This document shows, piece by piece, positions 24,321 to 31,767 of a stretch of DNA of 33,846 nucleotides (position 1 is the first letter of the stretch; each line of letters opens with the position of its first letter). The stretch comes from an uncultured Rubrobacteraceae bacterium. GTDB taxonomy: Bacteria; Actinomycetota; Rubrobacteria; Rubrobacterales; Rubrobacteraceae. Both the position numbers and the translations under genes were made by a program. The notes beneath the pieces are model-generated. The model had not been told where the DNA came from and ran no database searches. It worked only from the letters and a program-made list of their open reading frames with translations. The stretch is from positions 1-33,846 of the forward strand of contig CADCVI010000109.1 of the NCBI GenBank assembly GCA_902806105.1. Reading direction: 5' to 3'.

Positions 24321-25462
24321 CCGGAGACCCTGGCGCCGCCCTTGTATACGGCGACGACCGAGAGGTCCGGGCCGAGGACGGTGACGTCGGCCTCGTAACC
24401 GGGCGCGAGGCGGCCCTTCCGGTCCCCCTCGCCGACGAGCCTCGCGCCCGTCGCCGACGCCATCCTCGCTGCCTCCGGGATCGTGCAGCCGGTGAAGGCG
24501 AGGACGTTCCTGAGGGCCTCGTCCATGGTCAGGACGCTCCCGGCGATGGTGCCGTCGCTCAGGGTTGGCACGCCGCCCCCGCTGTCGAGGTAGGTCCGGC
24601 GGGTGGCCAGAGGATACTCGCCAGCTCCCATGCCGGTGGCGGCTATGGCGTCGGTCGTGAGGTAGAGGCGGTCGGGGCCGAGTATCCGCAGCGCGATGGC
24701 GACGGTCTGGGGATGTACGTGCTGCCCATCAGCGATGATCCCGCTCACGGCGCGCGGGTGGGCGAACGCCGCGCCAACAAGACCGGGTTCGCGGTGGTGC
24801 AGGAGCCTCATGGCGTTGAACAGATGGGTAGCCCCCGCGACGCGCCGATCGAAGGAGCCGTAGGCCAGCCCGAAATGCGCGTCCGAGTGACCGGCCGAGA
24901 CCACGGCACCGCGCCTCCCGGCCGCCTCGGCGAGCTCCGCCGCCCCCTTGAGCTCCGGGGCGAGGGTGAGCATCCGCACTGGCCCGAGGTCCAGCAGCTC
25001 GTTGAGAAGGTCCTCGTCCGGTGCGACGACGTGCTCCTCCGGGTGGGCCCGCTTCTCCTGCACGTTGATGAACGGTCCTTCGAGGTGAACGCCCAGAGGC
25101 TCGGCGCCGGTCGCGTAGCCCTCTTCGACGGCGGCGGCGAGCGCCGGGAGCGTCCCCTCGTAGAGCTCTCTCGGAGAGGAGATCACGGTCGGCAGGTAGC
25201 TTGTAGTCCCGGTTGCCACGAGCCTCGCGGAGAGCTCATGGAGCTTCTCGGGCTCCGTCGCAACGTCTACCCCGAAGGAGCCGTTGACCTGCAGGTCGAC
25301 GAAGCCGGGCAGGATGAGACAGTCCGGGTACTCGTGCGTCTCGTCGGCTCCGAGCGCCCCCCGGCCCACCTCGGCCACGCGCCCCCCTTCGAGGAGCACC
25401 GTTCCCCCCTCCCAGACCTCGTAGTCCGTCACGACCCGGCCCCGGAGCGCGACGGTCCTCAA
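24317..25462 (-). CDS. nagA: N-acetylglucosamine-6-phosphate deacetylase
   Basis: 381 residues, the normal NagA length. It removes acetate from GlcNAc-6-phosphate in amino-sugar and cell-wall recycling. Amidohydrolase landmarks: PGFVDLQVNGSFGVD (52-66), HLEGPFI with metal ligand E128, SAGHSDA with H192, GATHLFNAM with H213, and TTDAIAATG with catalytic D271. The start is TTG 25462, the only in-frame start available at the right place, with a poor ribosome site (G-run). No nagB or PTS genes are adjacent. It follows the UMF1 gene by 112 nt and overlaps the usp stop by 4 nt. Confidence 0.94.
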   Translation of the reverse strand: MRTVALRGRVVTDYEVWEGGTVLLEGGRVAEVGRGALGADETHEYPDCLILPGFVDLQVNGSFGVDVATEPEKLHELSARLVATGTTSYLPTVISSPRELYEGTLPALAAAVEEGYATGAEPLGVHLEGPFINVQEKRAHPEEHVVAPDEDLLNELLDLGPVRMLTLAPELKGAAELAEAAGRRGAVVSAGHSDAHFGLAYGSFDRRVAGATHLFNAMRLLHHREPGLVGAAFAHPRAVSGIIADGQHVHPQTVAIALRILGPDRLYLTTDAIAATGMGAGEYPLATRRTYLDSGGGVPTLSDGTIAGSVLTMDEALRNVLAFTGCTIPEAARMASATGARLVGEGDRKGRLAPGYEADVTVLGPDLSVVAVYKGGARVSG

Positions 25463-25477
25463 AGCCCCCCCATCGTA

Positions 25478-25506
25478 CGGCCGCGTGACGGCGGGGCCGC
25501 TTTTTT
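25478..25506 (+). terminator. Terminator-like hairpin with T6, plus strand, within the nagA leader
   Basis: A short GC stem (CGGCC 25478-25482 with GGCCG 25495-25499) is followed closely by TTTTTT (25501-25506) on plus. No plus-strand gene ends nearby; the nearest is usp, 1.15 kb upstream. On minus it falls inside the likely nagA 5' leader. Confidence 0.35.
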
Positions 25507-25528
25507 ATCGGGCTCTCGCATCGCATGC

Positions 25529-25534
25529 ATTGTA
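25529..25534 (-). promoter_or_regulatory. Candidate -10 of nagA
   Basis: TACAAT on the minus strand, beside the GCATGC palindrome (25523-25528). It would give a leader of about 60 nt. No recognisable -35. Confidence 0.3.
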
Positions 25535-25574
25535 GCGAAAGGGTCGGACGCGGGGACTACGAGCTGGCGGCGAT

Positions 25575-26894
25575 CTAGGCGGCGGCTCCCTCTGTGTTCG
25601 GGTCCGGTCGGGCGTCGGGGACGCGGAGGAGGAAGAAGAGGCCAAGGGCCATGATCAGGGCGAGGGAGCCTATGGCGATCCGGTAGGCGATCGTTCCGAG
25701 GTCCTCGAAGGTCCAGAGGAGGACCGCGGTGATCGCCGGCCCCATCACCGCCGAGAGCTTGCCGGCCAGCGAGAAGAGCCCGAAAAACTCGCCGATCTTC
25801 TCCGGGGGCGAGAGCGCGATGAGCATGACCCGGCTGACGGTCCAGGTCCCGCCGAGGGCGACGCCGACGAGGGGACCCGCGAGCATGAGCATCCAGGGCG
25901 CCAGCGCGACGGCGGCGAGCACTATCGCGACGGTCCAGATCACGAGCGTCCCGAGGAGCGCCTTCTTCGGGCCGAACCTGTCCGAGGCGTAGCCCGCGCC
26001 CATGCTCCCGACTACGGCGAAGATCGTCGAAAAGAGCAGGAGGTTGCGGATCTCCCCCTGCCCCATCCCGAAGACCTCCCGTCCGTAGAGCGCCATGTTG
26101 GCGATCGCCGTGTTCGCCGCGTCCATGTACAGGAACGTCGCGACGATAAAGGTCCCCATCCCCCCGTAGGCCCTCATGTTCCCCACGGTGGAGAGGACGT
26201 CCCGGTAGGCCGCGACGAGCCCGACCGGCCTGGGCTCGCGCACCGCCCGATCCGGGACGAGAAAGAAGGCAGGCAAGCTGAAGAGCAGGTACAGGAGGGC
26301 CGTCGGCAGAAAGGCGTTGGAGTTCGGCTCCCCGCCCGTCTCCATCCACCCGCCGAGGGGTCCGAGGGCCTCCTTGATCCCGACCGCCTCCGTCACGAAG
26401 AAGGTGAGTACCACGAGCGCCAGTATCGTCCCGACGTACCCGGCGGCGGTCCCGTAGCCGCTCACCCTCCCGGTCCCGCGCCCGGCGGAGACCCCGGGCA
26501 GGAGGGCGTTGTAGAAGACGAGCGCCGACTGGTAGGCGACGTCAGCGGCCACGAACAACGCGACCGCCACGACGACGCCCCCCGCGAGGTCGAGCCCGGC
26601 CGTGAGGACCACCGCTATGAGCGTCAGCACCACGAGGTAGGGCACGCGGCGCTGCCGGAGGTCGGCCAGGGCCCCGAGGACCGGCGCCGTCACCACCACG
26701 AGCAGCGCCGAGACGGCGGTCGCCCCGTTCACGACCCCCGCCCCGGCCCCGAGCTCGTCCCCGAGCCACAAAGGGAAGAAGAAGCTCAGGATGCTGATCG
26801 AGAAGATCGTGTTGGAGAAGTCGTAGAGCGCCCAGGACCAGACGGAGACCCTCGACGCCCTGCTGCCAGCCCCTGATGTCTTCCCTATCTTCAT
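25575..26894 (-). CDS. MFS transporter, UMF1 family
   Basis: 439 residues with about 12 membrane spans. The opening SVWSWALYDFSNTIFSISI and the YNALLPGVS segment are typical of the UMF1 (Atg22-related) branch of the major facilitator superfamily, which includes amino-acid and small-molecule effluxers. LGALADLRQRR and GYASDRFGPKK are the MFS loop motifs. The substrate is unknown. Start ATG 26894 lacks a ribosome site; a TATACT box 9 nt upstream suggests a leaderless message. It precedes nagA on the same strand, so products of amino-sugar recycling are a possible but unproven cargo. Confidence 0.88.
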   Translation of the reverse strand: MKIGKTSGAGSRASRVSVWSWALYDFSNTIFSISILSFFFPLWLGDELGAGAGVVNGATAVSALLVVVTAPVLGALADLRQRRVPYLVVLTLIAVVLTAGLDLAGGVVVAVALFVAADVAYQSALVFYNALLPGVSAGRGTGRVSGYGTAAGYVGTILALVVLTFFVTEAVGIKEALGPLGGWMETGGEPNSNAFLPTALLYLLFSLPAFFLVPDRAVREPRPVGLVAAYRDVLSTVGNMRAYGGMGTFIVATFLYMDAANTAIANMALYGREVFGMGQGEIRNLLLFSTIFAVVGSMGAGYASDRFGPKKALLGTLVIWTVAIVLAAVALAPWMLMLAGPLVGVALGGTWTVSRVMLIALSPPEKIGEFFGLFSLAGKLSAVMGPAITAVLLWTFEDLGTIAYRIAIGSLALIMALGLFFLLRVPDARPDPNTEGAAA

Positions 26895-26903
26895 GGCGGC
26901 GGC

Positions 26904-26937
26904 AGTATAGATGAGCCCCTTGAGCCGGGCGTGAGCC
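26904..26937 (-). promoter_or_regulatory. Candidate leaderless promoter with three GGCTCA direct repeats
   Basis: TATACT (26909-26904) ends 9 nt before the UMF1 start codon. Directly upstream, GGCTCA occurs three times (26917-26912, 26926-26921, 26937-26932), spaced 9 and 11 nt apart, about one helical turn. This could be an activator or repressor site in place of a -35. Confidence 0.4.
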
Positions 26938-27029
26938 TTAAGGAACTAAAGTTTCCGTAGGCCATGGCCAGTGGAGGTCGCGTTTCGCAAAGCTCCCGAC
27001 GGTCGCGGAGTCCCGGTGCTTCTCCGCCC

Positions 27030-27842
27030 TCAGCCCAGTGCCACGTCGAGGGTCATCATGACGCCGAAGCCGACCATGAGTGCCATGGTGGCGAGGTCGG
27101 CGTAGCCGCCTTTCTGGGACTCGGGGATAAGCTCCTCGACCACGACGAAGATCATGGCTCCCGCTGCGAAGGCGAGGGCGTAGGGCAGCAGGGGCTGTGC
27201 GAGTACGACGGCGACGACCCCGATCACCCCGGCTATGGGCTCGACGACGGCGGAGAGCTGGCCGTAGAAGAAGCTCTTGCCGCGCGACATGCCCTCACGC
27301 CTGAGCGGCATGGAGACGGCGGTCCCCTCGGGGAAGTTCTGGATGCCGATGCCGATGGCGAGCGCTATGGCCGCCGCGAGCGAGGCCCCCTCGAAGCCCG
27401 CGGCCACCGCCCCGAAGGCGACGCCGACGGCGAGACCCTCGGGAATGTTGTGCAGCGTAATAGCGGAGACAAGCAGGACGCTGCGCTTCCAGGTGGTCTC
27501 GACCCCCTCGGCCTTCTTTATGGGATCGTGCAGGTGAAGGTGCGGCAGGACCCAGTCCAGGCCCCGCAAGAAAACGCCGCCGGCGAGAAAGCCGATGACC
27601 GCCGGGATCCAGGGCTCGGCCCCGTTCGCCTCCGAGAGCTCTATGGACGGGGCCAGCAGCGAGAAGTAACTCGCCGCGATCATGACCCCGCCCGCGAACC
27701 CGAGCATGGCGTCCAGCACCCAGCGCTTGACCTCCTTGGTGAAGAAGACAAGCGCCGCCCCCAGCGCGGTCATCCCGTAGGTGAAGCCCGTGGCAAGCAA
27801 CACCTGCCAGATCGGGGACAACCCCCTGAAAGCATCTACCAT
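27030..27842 (-). CDS. ZIP-family divalent metal transporter
   Basis: 270 residues with about eight spans. The metal-binding motifs of TM4 and TM5 are present: HNIPEG (131-136) and QNFPEG (168-173), with a His-rich loop HLHLHD (101-106) before them. ZIP proteins import Zn, Fe or Mn into the cytoplasm; ZupT-like members are broad. Start ATG 27842 has only a weak AAGAAGAG site. It lies 148 nt downstream of the MntR-like regulator on the same strand; the gap is A/T-rich and probably has its own promoter. Context points to manganese or zinc uptake. Confidence 0.92.
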   Translation of the reverse strand: MVDAFRGLSPIWQVLLATGFTYGMTALGAALVFFTKEVKRWVLDAMLGFAGGVMIAASYFSLLAPSIELSEANGAEPWIPAVIGFLAGGVFLRGLDWVLPHLHLHDPIKKAEGVETTWKRSVLLVSAITLHNIPEGLAVGVAFGAVAAGFEGASLAAAIALAIGIGIQNFPEGTAVSMPLRREGMSRGKSFFYGQLSAVVEPIAGVIGVVAVVLAQPLLPYALAFAAGAMIFVVVEELIPESQKGGYADLATMALMVGFGVMMTLDVALG

Positions 27843-27990
27843 CCGGCTCTTCTTTCGAGGTAGCGCATTACGGAGTGTTCTAACGGGTGACTAAAAGCAT
27901 TCATACGTTCATTAAACACCATATTTAGACGGGGTAAAAAATAGTTTAGCGTCCCCTTGATGACGGCCGGTTCGGGTACGAGACCTCGGG

Positions 27991-28671
27991 CTAGGAGGGG
28001 AGCCGCACGAAGATCGAACGCGCCAGAGGCTCCCCGAGCGGATGGGAGACGCCCTCTTCGTCCTCGACGGTTACGACGCCGTCGAGGACGCGCACCTCCT
28101 TGACCTCCAGAGACCTCCCCGGCACGAGCCCGCGCTCCCCCAGGTAGGCGAGTACGGGGGCCTCCTCGTTGTACACCCGGGTGATGCGGACCCGCCCGCC
28201 CGCCGGCGCCTCGCACAGCGGGAAGGAATCCTCCGGCGCCAGGACACCATCCGCCCCGGGAATAGGGGCGCCGTGGGGGTCCCGCGCCGGATGCCCCAGA
28301 AGATCCGCCAGACGCTCCGTGAAGTTGTCGGAGACGGCGTGCTCGAGCCGCTCGGCCTCCTCGTGTACGTCCTGCCAGGAGTACCCGAGATGCTCCAGCA
28401 GAAAGGTTTCTATGAGCCGATGCCTGCGCACCAGCCGCAACGCCTCTTCCTGCCCCCTCTCGGTCAGCGAGGCCCCACGGTAGCGCTCGTACCTCACCAA
28501 CCCGAGCTCCTGCAAACGTCCGAGCATCTTCGTAACGGAGGCCGGCGCGACCGAGAGCCGAGCGGCGATCTCCGTCGTCGAAGCGCCGCCCGAACCGGAG
28601 AGCTCCCACATAACCTTCACGTAGTCGCCGGTCGAAGAAGAAAGTGGCTGCGCCGCTGTAGAATCCCCCAT
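27991..28671 (-). CDS. mntR: DtxR-family metalloregulator, MntR-like
   Basis: 226 residues with three domains. The winged helix is at about 10-73 (TTEIAARLSVAPASVTKMLGRLQELG, then YRGASLTERG). The dimer/metal domain is at about 75-140. A FeoA/SH3-like domain is at about 155-225. Metal ligands follow MntR rather than DtxR: the block HEEAERLEH has Glu 107 where DtxR/IdeR has Cys, plus E110 and H111; H84 is also kept. D16 matches MntR Asp8, but the residue matching Glu11 is Lys 19. It probably represses Mn uptake when Mn is high. The start is ATG 28671 with AGGA just upstream. It is divergent from the Mn-type ABC importer, its probable target. Confidence 0.9.
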   Translation of the reverse strand: MGDSTAAQPLSSSTGDYVKVMWELSGSGGASTTEIAARLSVAPASVTKMLGRLQELGLVRYERYRGASLTERGQEEALRLVRRHRLIETFLLEHLGYSWQDVHEEAERLEHAVSDNFTERLADLLGHPARDPHGAPIPGADGVLAPEDSFPLCEAPAGGRVRITRVYNEEAPVLAYLGERGLVPGRSLEVKEVRVLDGVVTVEDEEGVSHPLGEPLARSIFVRLPS

Positions 28672-28682
28672 AATTCCTGACG

Positions 28683-28688
28683 ATTATA
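28683..28688 (-). promoter_or_regulatory. -10 box of the mntR-like gene
   Basis: A perfect TATAAT on the minus strand, ending 11 nt before the ATG. The transcript would have a leader of only a few bases. No clear -35. Confidence 0.5.
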
Positions 28689-28791
28689 CAAGCCCGAATC
28701 CCTCTCCCCCCGAAAGACGACCAAACCCCCAGAACGGCGTGAAGCCGCCCCCATTCGTAACCCCCGCCTCCTTCATTCCTTGCGCAAAACC

Positions 28792-28835
28792 TTGACACGC
28801 AATCTCCAAAGAGCTATTTTTTAGCTAAGGCTAAA
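28792..28835 (+). promoter_or_regulatory. Promoter of the Mn ABC operon with overlapping MntR-like box
   Basis: TTGACA (28792-28797), 17 nt, then TATTTT (28815-28820). A perfect palindrome TTTAGC-TAAG-GCTAAA (28820-28835) begins at the last base of the -10 and covers the expected start site. It resembles DtxR/MntR operators (TTAGG/TTTAG-type arms) and lies between the DtxR-family gene and the metal importer, so repression by that regulator is a strong inference. Confidence 0.75.
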
Positions 28836-28858
28836 TTCGTTTTAAGGCCAGGGCACTG

Positions 28859-28887
28859 TTTCTAGAAAGGTCTTGCTAATTTGCAAG
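28859..28887 (+). promoter_or_regulatory. Two further palindromes in the ABC operon leader
   Basis: TTTCTAGAAA (28859-28868) and CTTGC-TAATTT-GCAAG (28872-28876 and 28883-28887) follow the MntR-like box in a leader of about 250 nt. They could be extra operator sites or small RNA hairpins. I see no known Mn riboswitch (yybP-ykoY) consensus. Confidence 0.35.
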
Positions 28888-29074
28888 GTAAGCTCGCGGG
28901 GCGCATGTATCCGCCTATGGGACATCGTTGATGGGCGCGAACGGGGAAGAAGGGCGTTTCGCGGCGTCCTCCGTGGACCGGCGGAACCCCGAGCACCACG
29001 CGAGCATAGAGGGTACGCGGTCTGGGCCGGGGCGAAGGTCTTGCAGGGTTATCCATCGAATACGAGGAGCGAGC

Positions 29075-30058
29075 ATGAACGGCAGCATACGTATGGACAA
29101 AAGGGCGGGAGCGGTCGCGTTTTGGGGTCGTCTGGCGGTGGTTGCGCTGGCGGGGTTTCTGATCCTGGCCCTGGCCGGCGGTTGCGGTAGCGGCGGGTCC
29201 GGGGAAGCGGGGGCGGCCGAGGGCAAGATCCAGGCCACCACGACCACGACCATGATCACGGACCTTGTGCGGCAGGTGGGCGGGGACAAGGTCGACGTCA
29301 CGGGATTGATGGGTCCGGGGGTGGACCCTCACCTTTACAAGGCCAGCCAGAACGACGTGTCGGCCATGCAGGACGCGGACATCATCTTCTACAACGGTTT
29401 GTTGCTGGAGGGGAAGATGGGCGACATCCTCGTGAAGGTAGGCCAGCAGAAGCCGACGGTTCAAGTGACCGAGGGGATCCCGGAGGACATGCTCACCGAG
29501 CCGCCGGAGTTTCAGGGCCACTTCGACCCGCACGTGTGGTTCGACGTGGCGATGTGGAAGATGACCGTGGACCCGGTCGTCAAACAGCTCTCGGAGTTGG
29601 ACCCGGAGAGCGCGGGCTACTTCGAGGAGAACGGCGAGCGCTACAAGAAGCAGCTCGACGAGCTCGACGCCTACGTCCAGGAGCAGATCTCCAAGATCCC
29701 GGAGGAGCAGCGGGTGCTGGTGACGGCCCACGACGCCTTCAACTACTTCGGGCGCAAGTACGGCATGGAGGTCCGCGGGCTGCAGGGGATCAGCACGGAG
29801 TCGGAGGCCGGGTCTAGGGACGTGCAGGAGATCGCCGAGTTCCTCGCCGAGCGCGAGATCAAGGCGGTATTCATCGAGTCGAGCGTGCCGCCGGAGACCA
29901 TCGAGGCCGTCAAGACCGCCACGGTGGACCGGGGCTGGGAGGTCGAGATCGGCGGCGAGCTCTACTCCGACGCCGGAGGCGACGCCGGCACCGAGGCCGA
30001 GACCTACGTCGGCATGGTCCGCGAGAACGTGAACACGATAGTGGAGGCACTCGTATGA
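29075..30058 (+). CDS. Metal ABC transporter substrate-binding lipoprotein (Mn type)
   Basis: 327 residues, cluster A-I solute-binding protein (TroA/PsaA/MntA). A signal peptide ends at a lipobox, LALAGGC with lipidated C37. Metal ligands: H86 (VDPHLYKAS), H153 (HFDPHVWF), an acidic STESEAG segment (240-246) where Zn-specific ZnuA proteins have His, and D299 (LYSDAGG). There is no His-rich loop. This set favours Mn over Zn. The start is ATG 29075 with GAGGAG 5 nt upstream; an upstream in-frame GTG/ATG extension lacks signal-peptide character. Its stop overlaps the ATPase start (ATGA). Confidence 0.94.
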   Translation: MNGSIRMDKRAGAVAFWGRLAVVALAGFLILALAGGCGSGGSGEAGAAEGKIQATTTTTMITDLVRQVGGDKVDVTGLMGPGVDPHLYKASQNDVSAMQDADIIFYNGLLLEGKMGDILVKVGQQKPTVQVTEGIPEDMLTEPPEFQGHFDPHVWFDVAMWKMTVDPVVKQLSELDPESAGYFEENGERYKKQLDELDAYVQEQISKIPEEQRVLVTAHDAFNYFGRKYGMEVRGLQGISTESEAGSRDVQEIAEFLAEREIKAVFIESSVPPETIEAVKTATVDRGWEVEIGGELYSDAGGDAGTEAETYVGMVRENVNTIVEALV

Positions 30059-30822
30059 AGCTGAAGACCCTTGCTGCTCCTCCGGTCCAGGTCCCCCTGG
30101 AGGTCAGGGGGATCACCGCCGCCTACCGCGACAAACCCGTCCTCTGGGACGTCAACTTCGAGGTCCCGGAGGGGCAGCTCGTCGGTATAGTGGGGCCGAA
30201 CGGCGCGGGCAAGACCACCCTCTTGAAGATCGTAATGGGCCTCATGAAGCCCGCGGCGGGCAGGGCCGCCATCTACGGCAAGCCGTTCTCCGGGGCCCGC
30301 CAGTGGGTCGGCTACGTGCCGCAACGGGGCAGCGTGGACTGGGACTTTCCGACCAACGCGCTCGACGTGGTGCAGATGGGGCTCTACGGGAGGCTCGGAT
30401 GGTTCCGCAGGCCGGGTCGCAAGGAGCGGGAGAAGGCAATGCAATGCCTGGAGAAGGTGGGCATGGCGGACTTCGCCGACCGGCAGATCAGCCAGCTCTC
30501 CGGCGGGCAGCAGCAGCGCGTGTTTCTGGCGCGCGCCCTGGCGCAGGACGCCCGCCTCTACCTCGCGGACGAGCCGTTCGCCGGCGTGGATTACAAGACC
30601 GAGCAGGCCATCGTGGCCCTGCTGAGGGAGCTCAAGGCCTCCGGCAGCACCGTGGTCGTCGTCCACCACGACCTCGGCACCGTCGCCAAATACTTCGACC
30701 GCGTGGTGATCCTCAACAAGCACCTCGTCGCAGAGGGCCCAGTGGAAGAGGCGTTCACGAAGGAGAACGTGGCCGCCGCATACGGCGGGACCGTCGCGTA
30801 CCTCGCAGAAGCCGGGAGCTGA
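30055..30822 (+). CDS. Metal ABC transporter ATP-binding protein
   Basis: 255 residues, a complete ABC ATPase: Walker A GPNGAGKTT (47-55), the Q-loop region VGYVPQRGSVDWDFP typical of Mn/Zn importers, signature LSGGQQQR (148-155), Walker B LYLADEP (168-174) and switch VVHHD (about 204-208). It powers Mn import with the adjoining permeases. The start is coupled to the preceding stop; 9 nt separate its stop from the first permease. Confidence 0.95.
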   Translation: MKLKTLAAPPVQVPLEVRGITAAYRDKPVLWDVNFEVPEGQLVGIVGPNGAGKTTLLKIVMGLMKPAAGRAAIYGKPFSGARQWVGYVPQRGSVDWDFPTNALDVVQMGLYGRLGWFRRPGRKEREKAMQCLEKVGMADFADRQISQLSGGQQQRVFLARALAQDARLYLADEPFAGVDYKTEQAIVALLRELKASGSTVVVVHHDLGTVAKYFDRVVILNKHLVAEGPVEEAFTKENVAAAYGGTVAYLAEAGS

Positions 30823-30831
30823 GGTGACTCG

Positions 30832-31767
30832 ATGCTCGACCTGCTAAGAGATCTCATCTTCGATTACACGATACGCAACGTGGCCCTGGGCTCGGCGATT
30901 CTGGGCGTGGTGGGAGGGGCCTTGGGCTCCTTCGCCATCCTCAGGCGCCAGGGGCTTCTGGGGGACGCGCTGGCGCACGCCGCGCTCCCCGGCGTGTGCG
31001 TGGCGTTCTTGGTGTTCGGGACGAAAACCTCCGCCGTCCTGTTGTCCGGGGCGGCGCTCTCGGCGTGGCTTGGTGCGCTCATCATCCTCGCCATCGTGCG
31101 CGAGACGCGCATCAAGCAGGACGCGGCCCTGGGCATCGTGCTCTCGGTGTTCTTCGGGGCCGGGGTCGTGCTGCTCACGTACATCGCCGGGTCCGGCGAC
31201 GCCGGCCAGAGCGGTCTCGACCGCTTCATCTTCGGGCAGGCGGCCACCCTCGTCTTCGAGGACGTGGTTACGATGGGGATACTGGCCTCCGTGGCGCTCG
31301 TGCTCGTCGCGCTGTTCTTCAAGGAGTTCAAGCTCTCCTCCTTCGATCCGGCGTTCGCCGCCAGCATGGGGTTCCCCGTCGGGGCTTTGAACGTGCTGCT
31401 GACCTCGCTCATCGTGGTGGCGGTCATCGTGGGGATACAGGCGGTCGGCGTGGTCCTCATGGCCGCCATGCTCATAACCCCGGCCGCCGCGGCCCGACAG
31501 TGGACGGACAAGCTCTCGGTCATGATCGTGGTCTCGGCCCTCTTCGGGGCATTAAGCGGAGTAACCGGGGCGCTCATCAGCGCCACGGGCTCCAACCTGC
31601 CGACCGGGCCCCTGATCGTGCTGTGCGCGACCGCTATCCTCTTGATCTCCCTGGCCCTGGGCACTAGCAGCGGCTTTTTGTGGAGCTGGCTGAGGGGCCG
31701 CCGCAACCGCCGGGAGGCCCTGCGCGTCGGCGGCTACTCCGCGGCGGGGAGAGGGGGCGCTAGATGA
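30832..31767 (+). CDS. Metal ABC transporter permease (first)
   Basis: 311 residues, ABC-3 family (MntC/ZnuB/TroC type), about eight to nine spans. LRRQGLLGDALAHAALPGV is the conserved loop after TM1, and VGVVLMAAMLITPAAAARQW is the family's late signature. The start is ATG 30832 with GAGGTGA 4 nt upstream. Its stop overlaps the start of a second permease (ATGA), so the importer is probably a heterodimer in the membrane. Confidence 0.94.
   Translation: MLDLLRDLIFDYTIRNVALGSAILGVVGGALGSFAILRRQGLLGDALAHAALPGVCVAFLVFGTKTSAVLLSGAALSAWLGALIILAIVRETRIKQDAALGIVLSVFFGAGVVLLTYIAGSGDAGQSGLDRFIFGQAATLVFEDVVTMGILASVALVLVALFFKEFKLSSFDPAFAASMGFPVGALNVLLTSLIVVAVIVGIQAVGVVLMAAMLITPAAAARQWTDKLSVMIVVSALFGALSGVTGALISATGSNLPTGPLIVLCATAILLISLALGTSSGFLWSWLRGRRNRREALRVGGYSAAGRGGAR

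Noticed and set aside
27900..27960. MntR box upstream of the ZIP gene (TTTAGACGGGGTAAA)
   Set aside because: Only the outer TTTA/TAAA bases match and the spacing is one base short; too weak without a motif scan.
27836..28798. Minus frame ending in a plausible-looking peptide upstream of the ZIP gene
   Set aside because: Most of it is an out-of-frame reading of the MntR-like gene; the final part lies in the A/T-rich promoter region and matches nothing I know.
28836..29074. Mn riboswitch (yybP-ykoY) in the importer leader
   Set aside because: No recognisable conserved core; such a riboswitch would also usually activate exporters, not importers.
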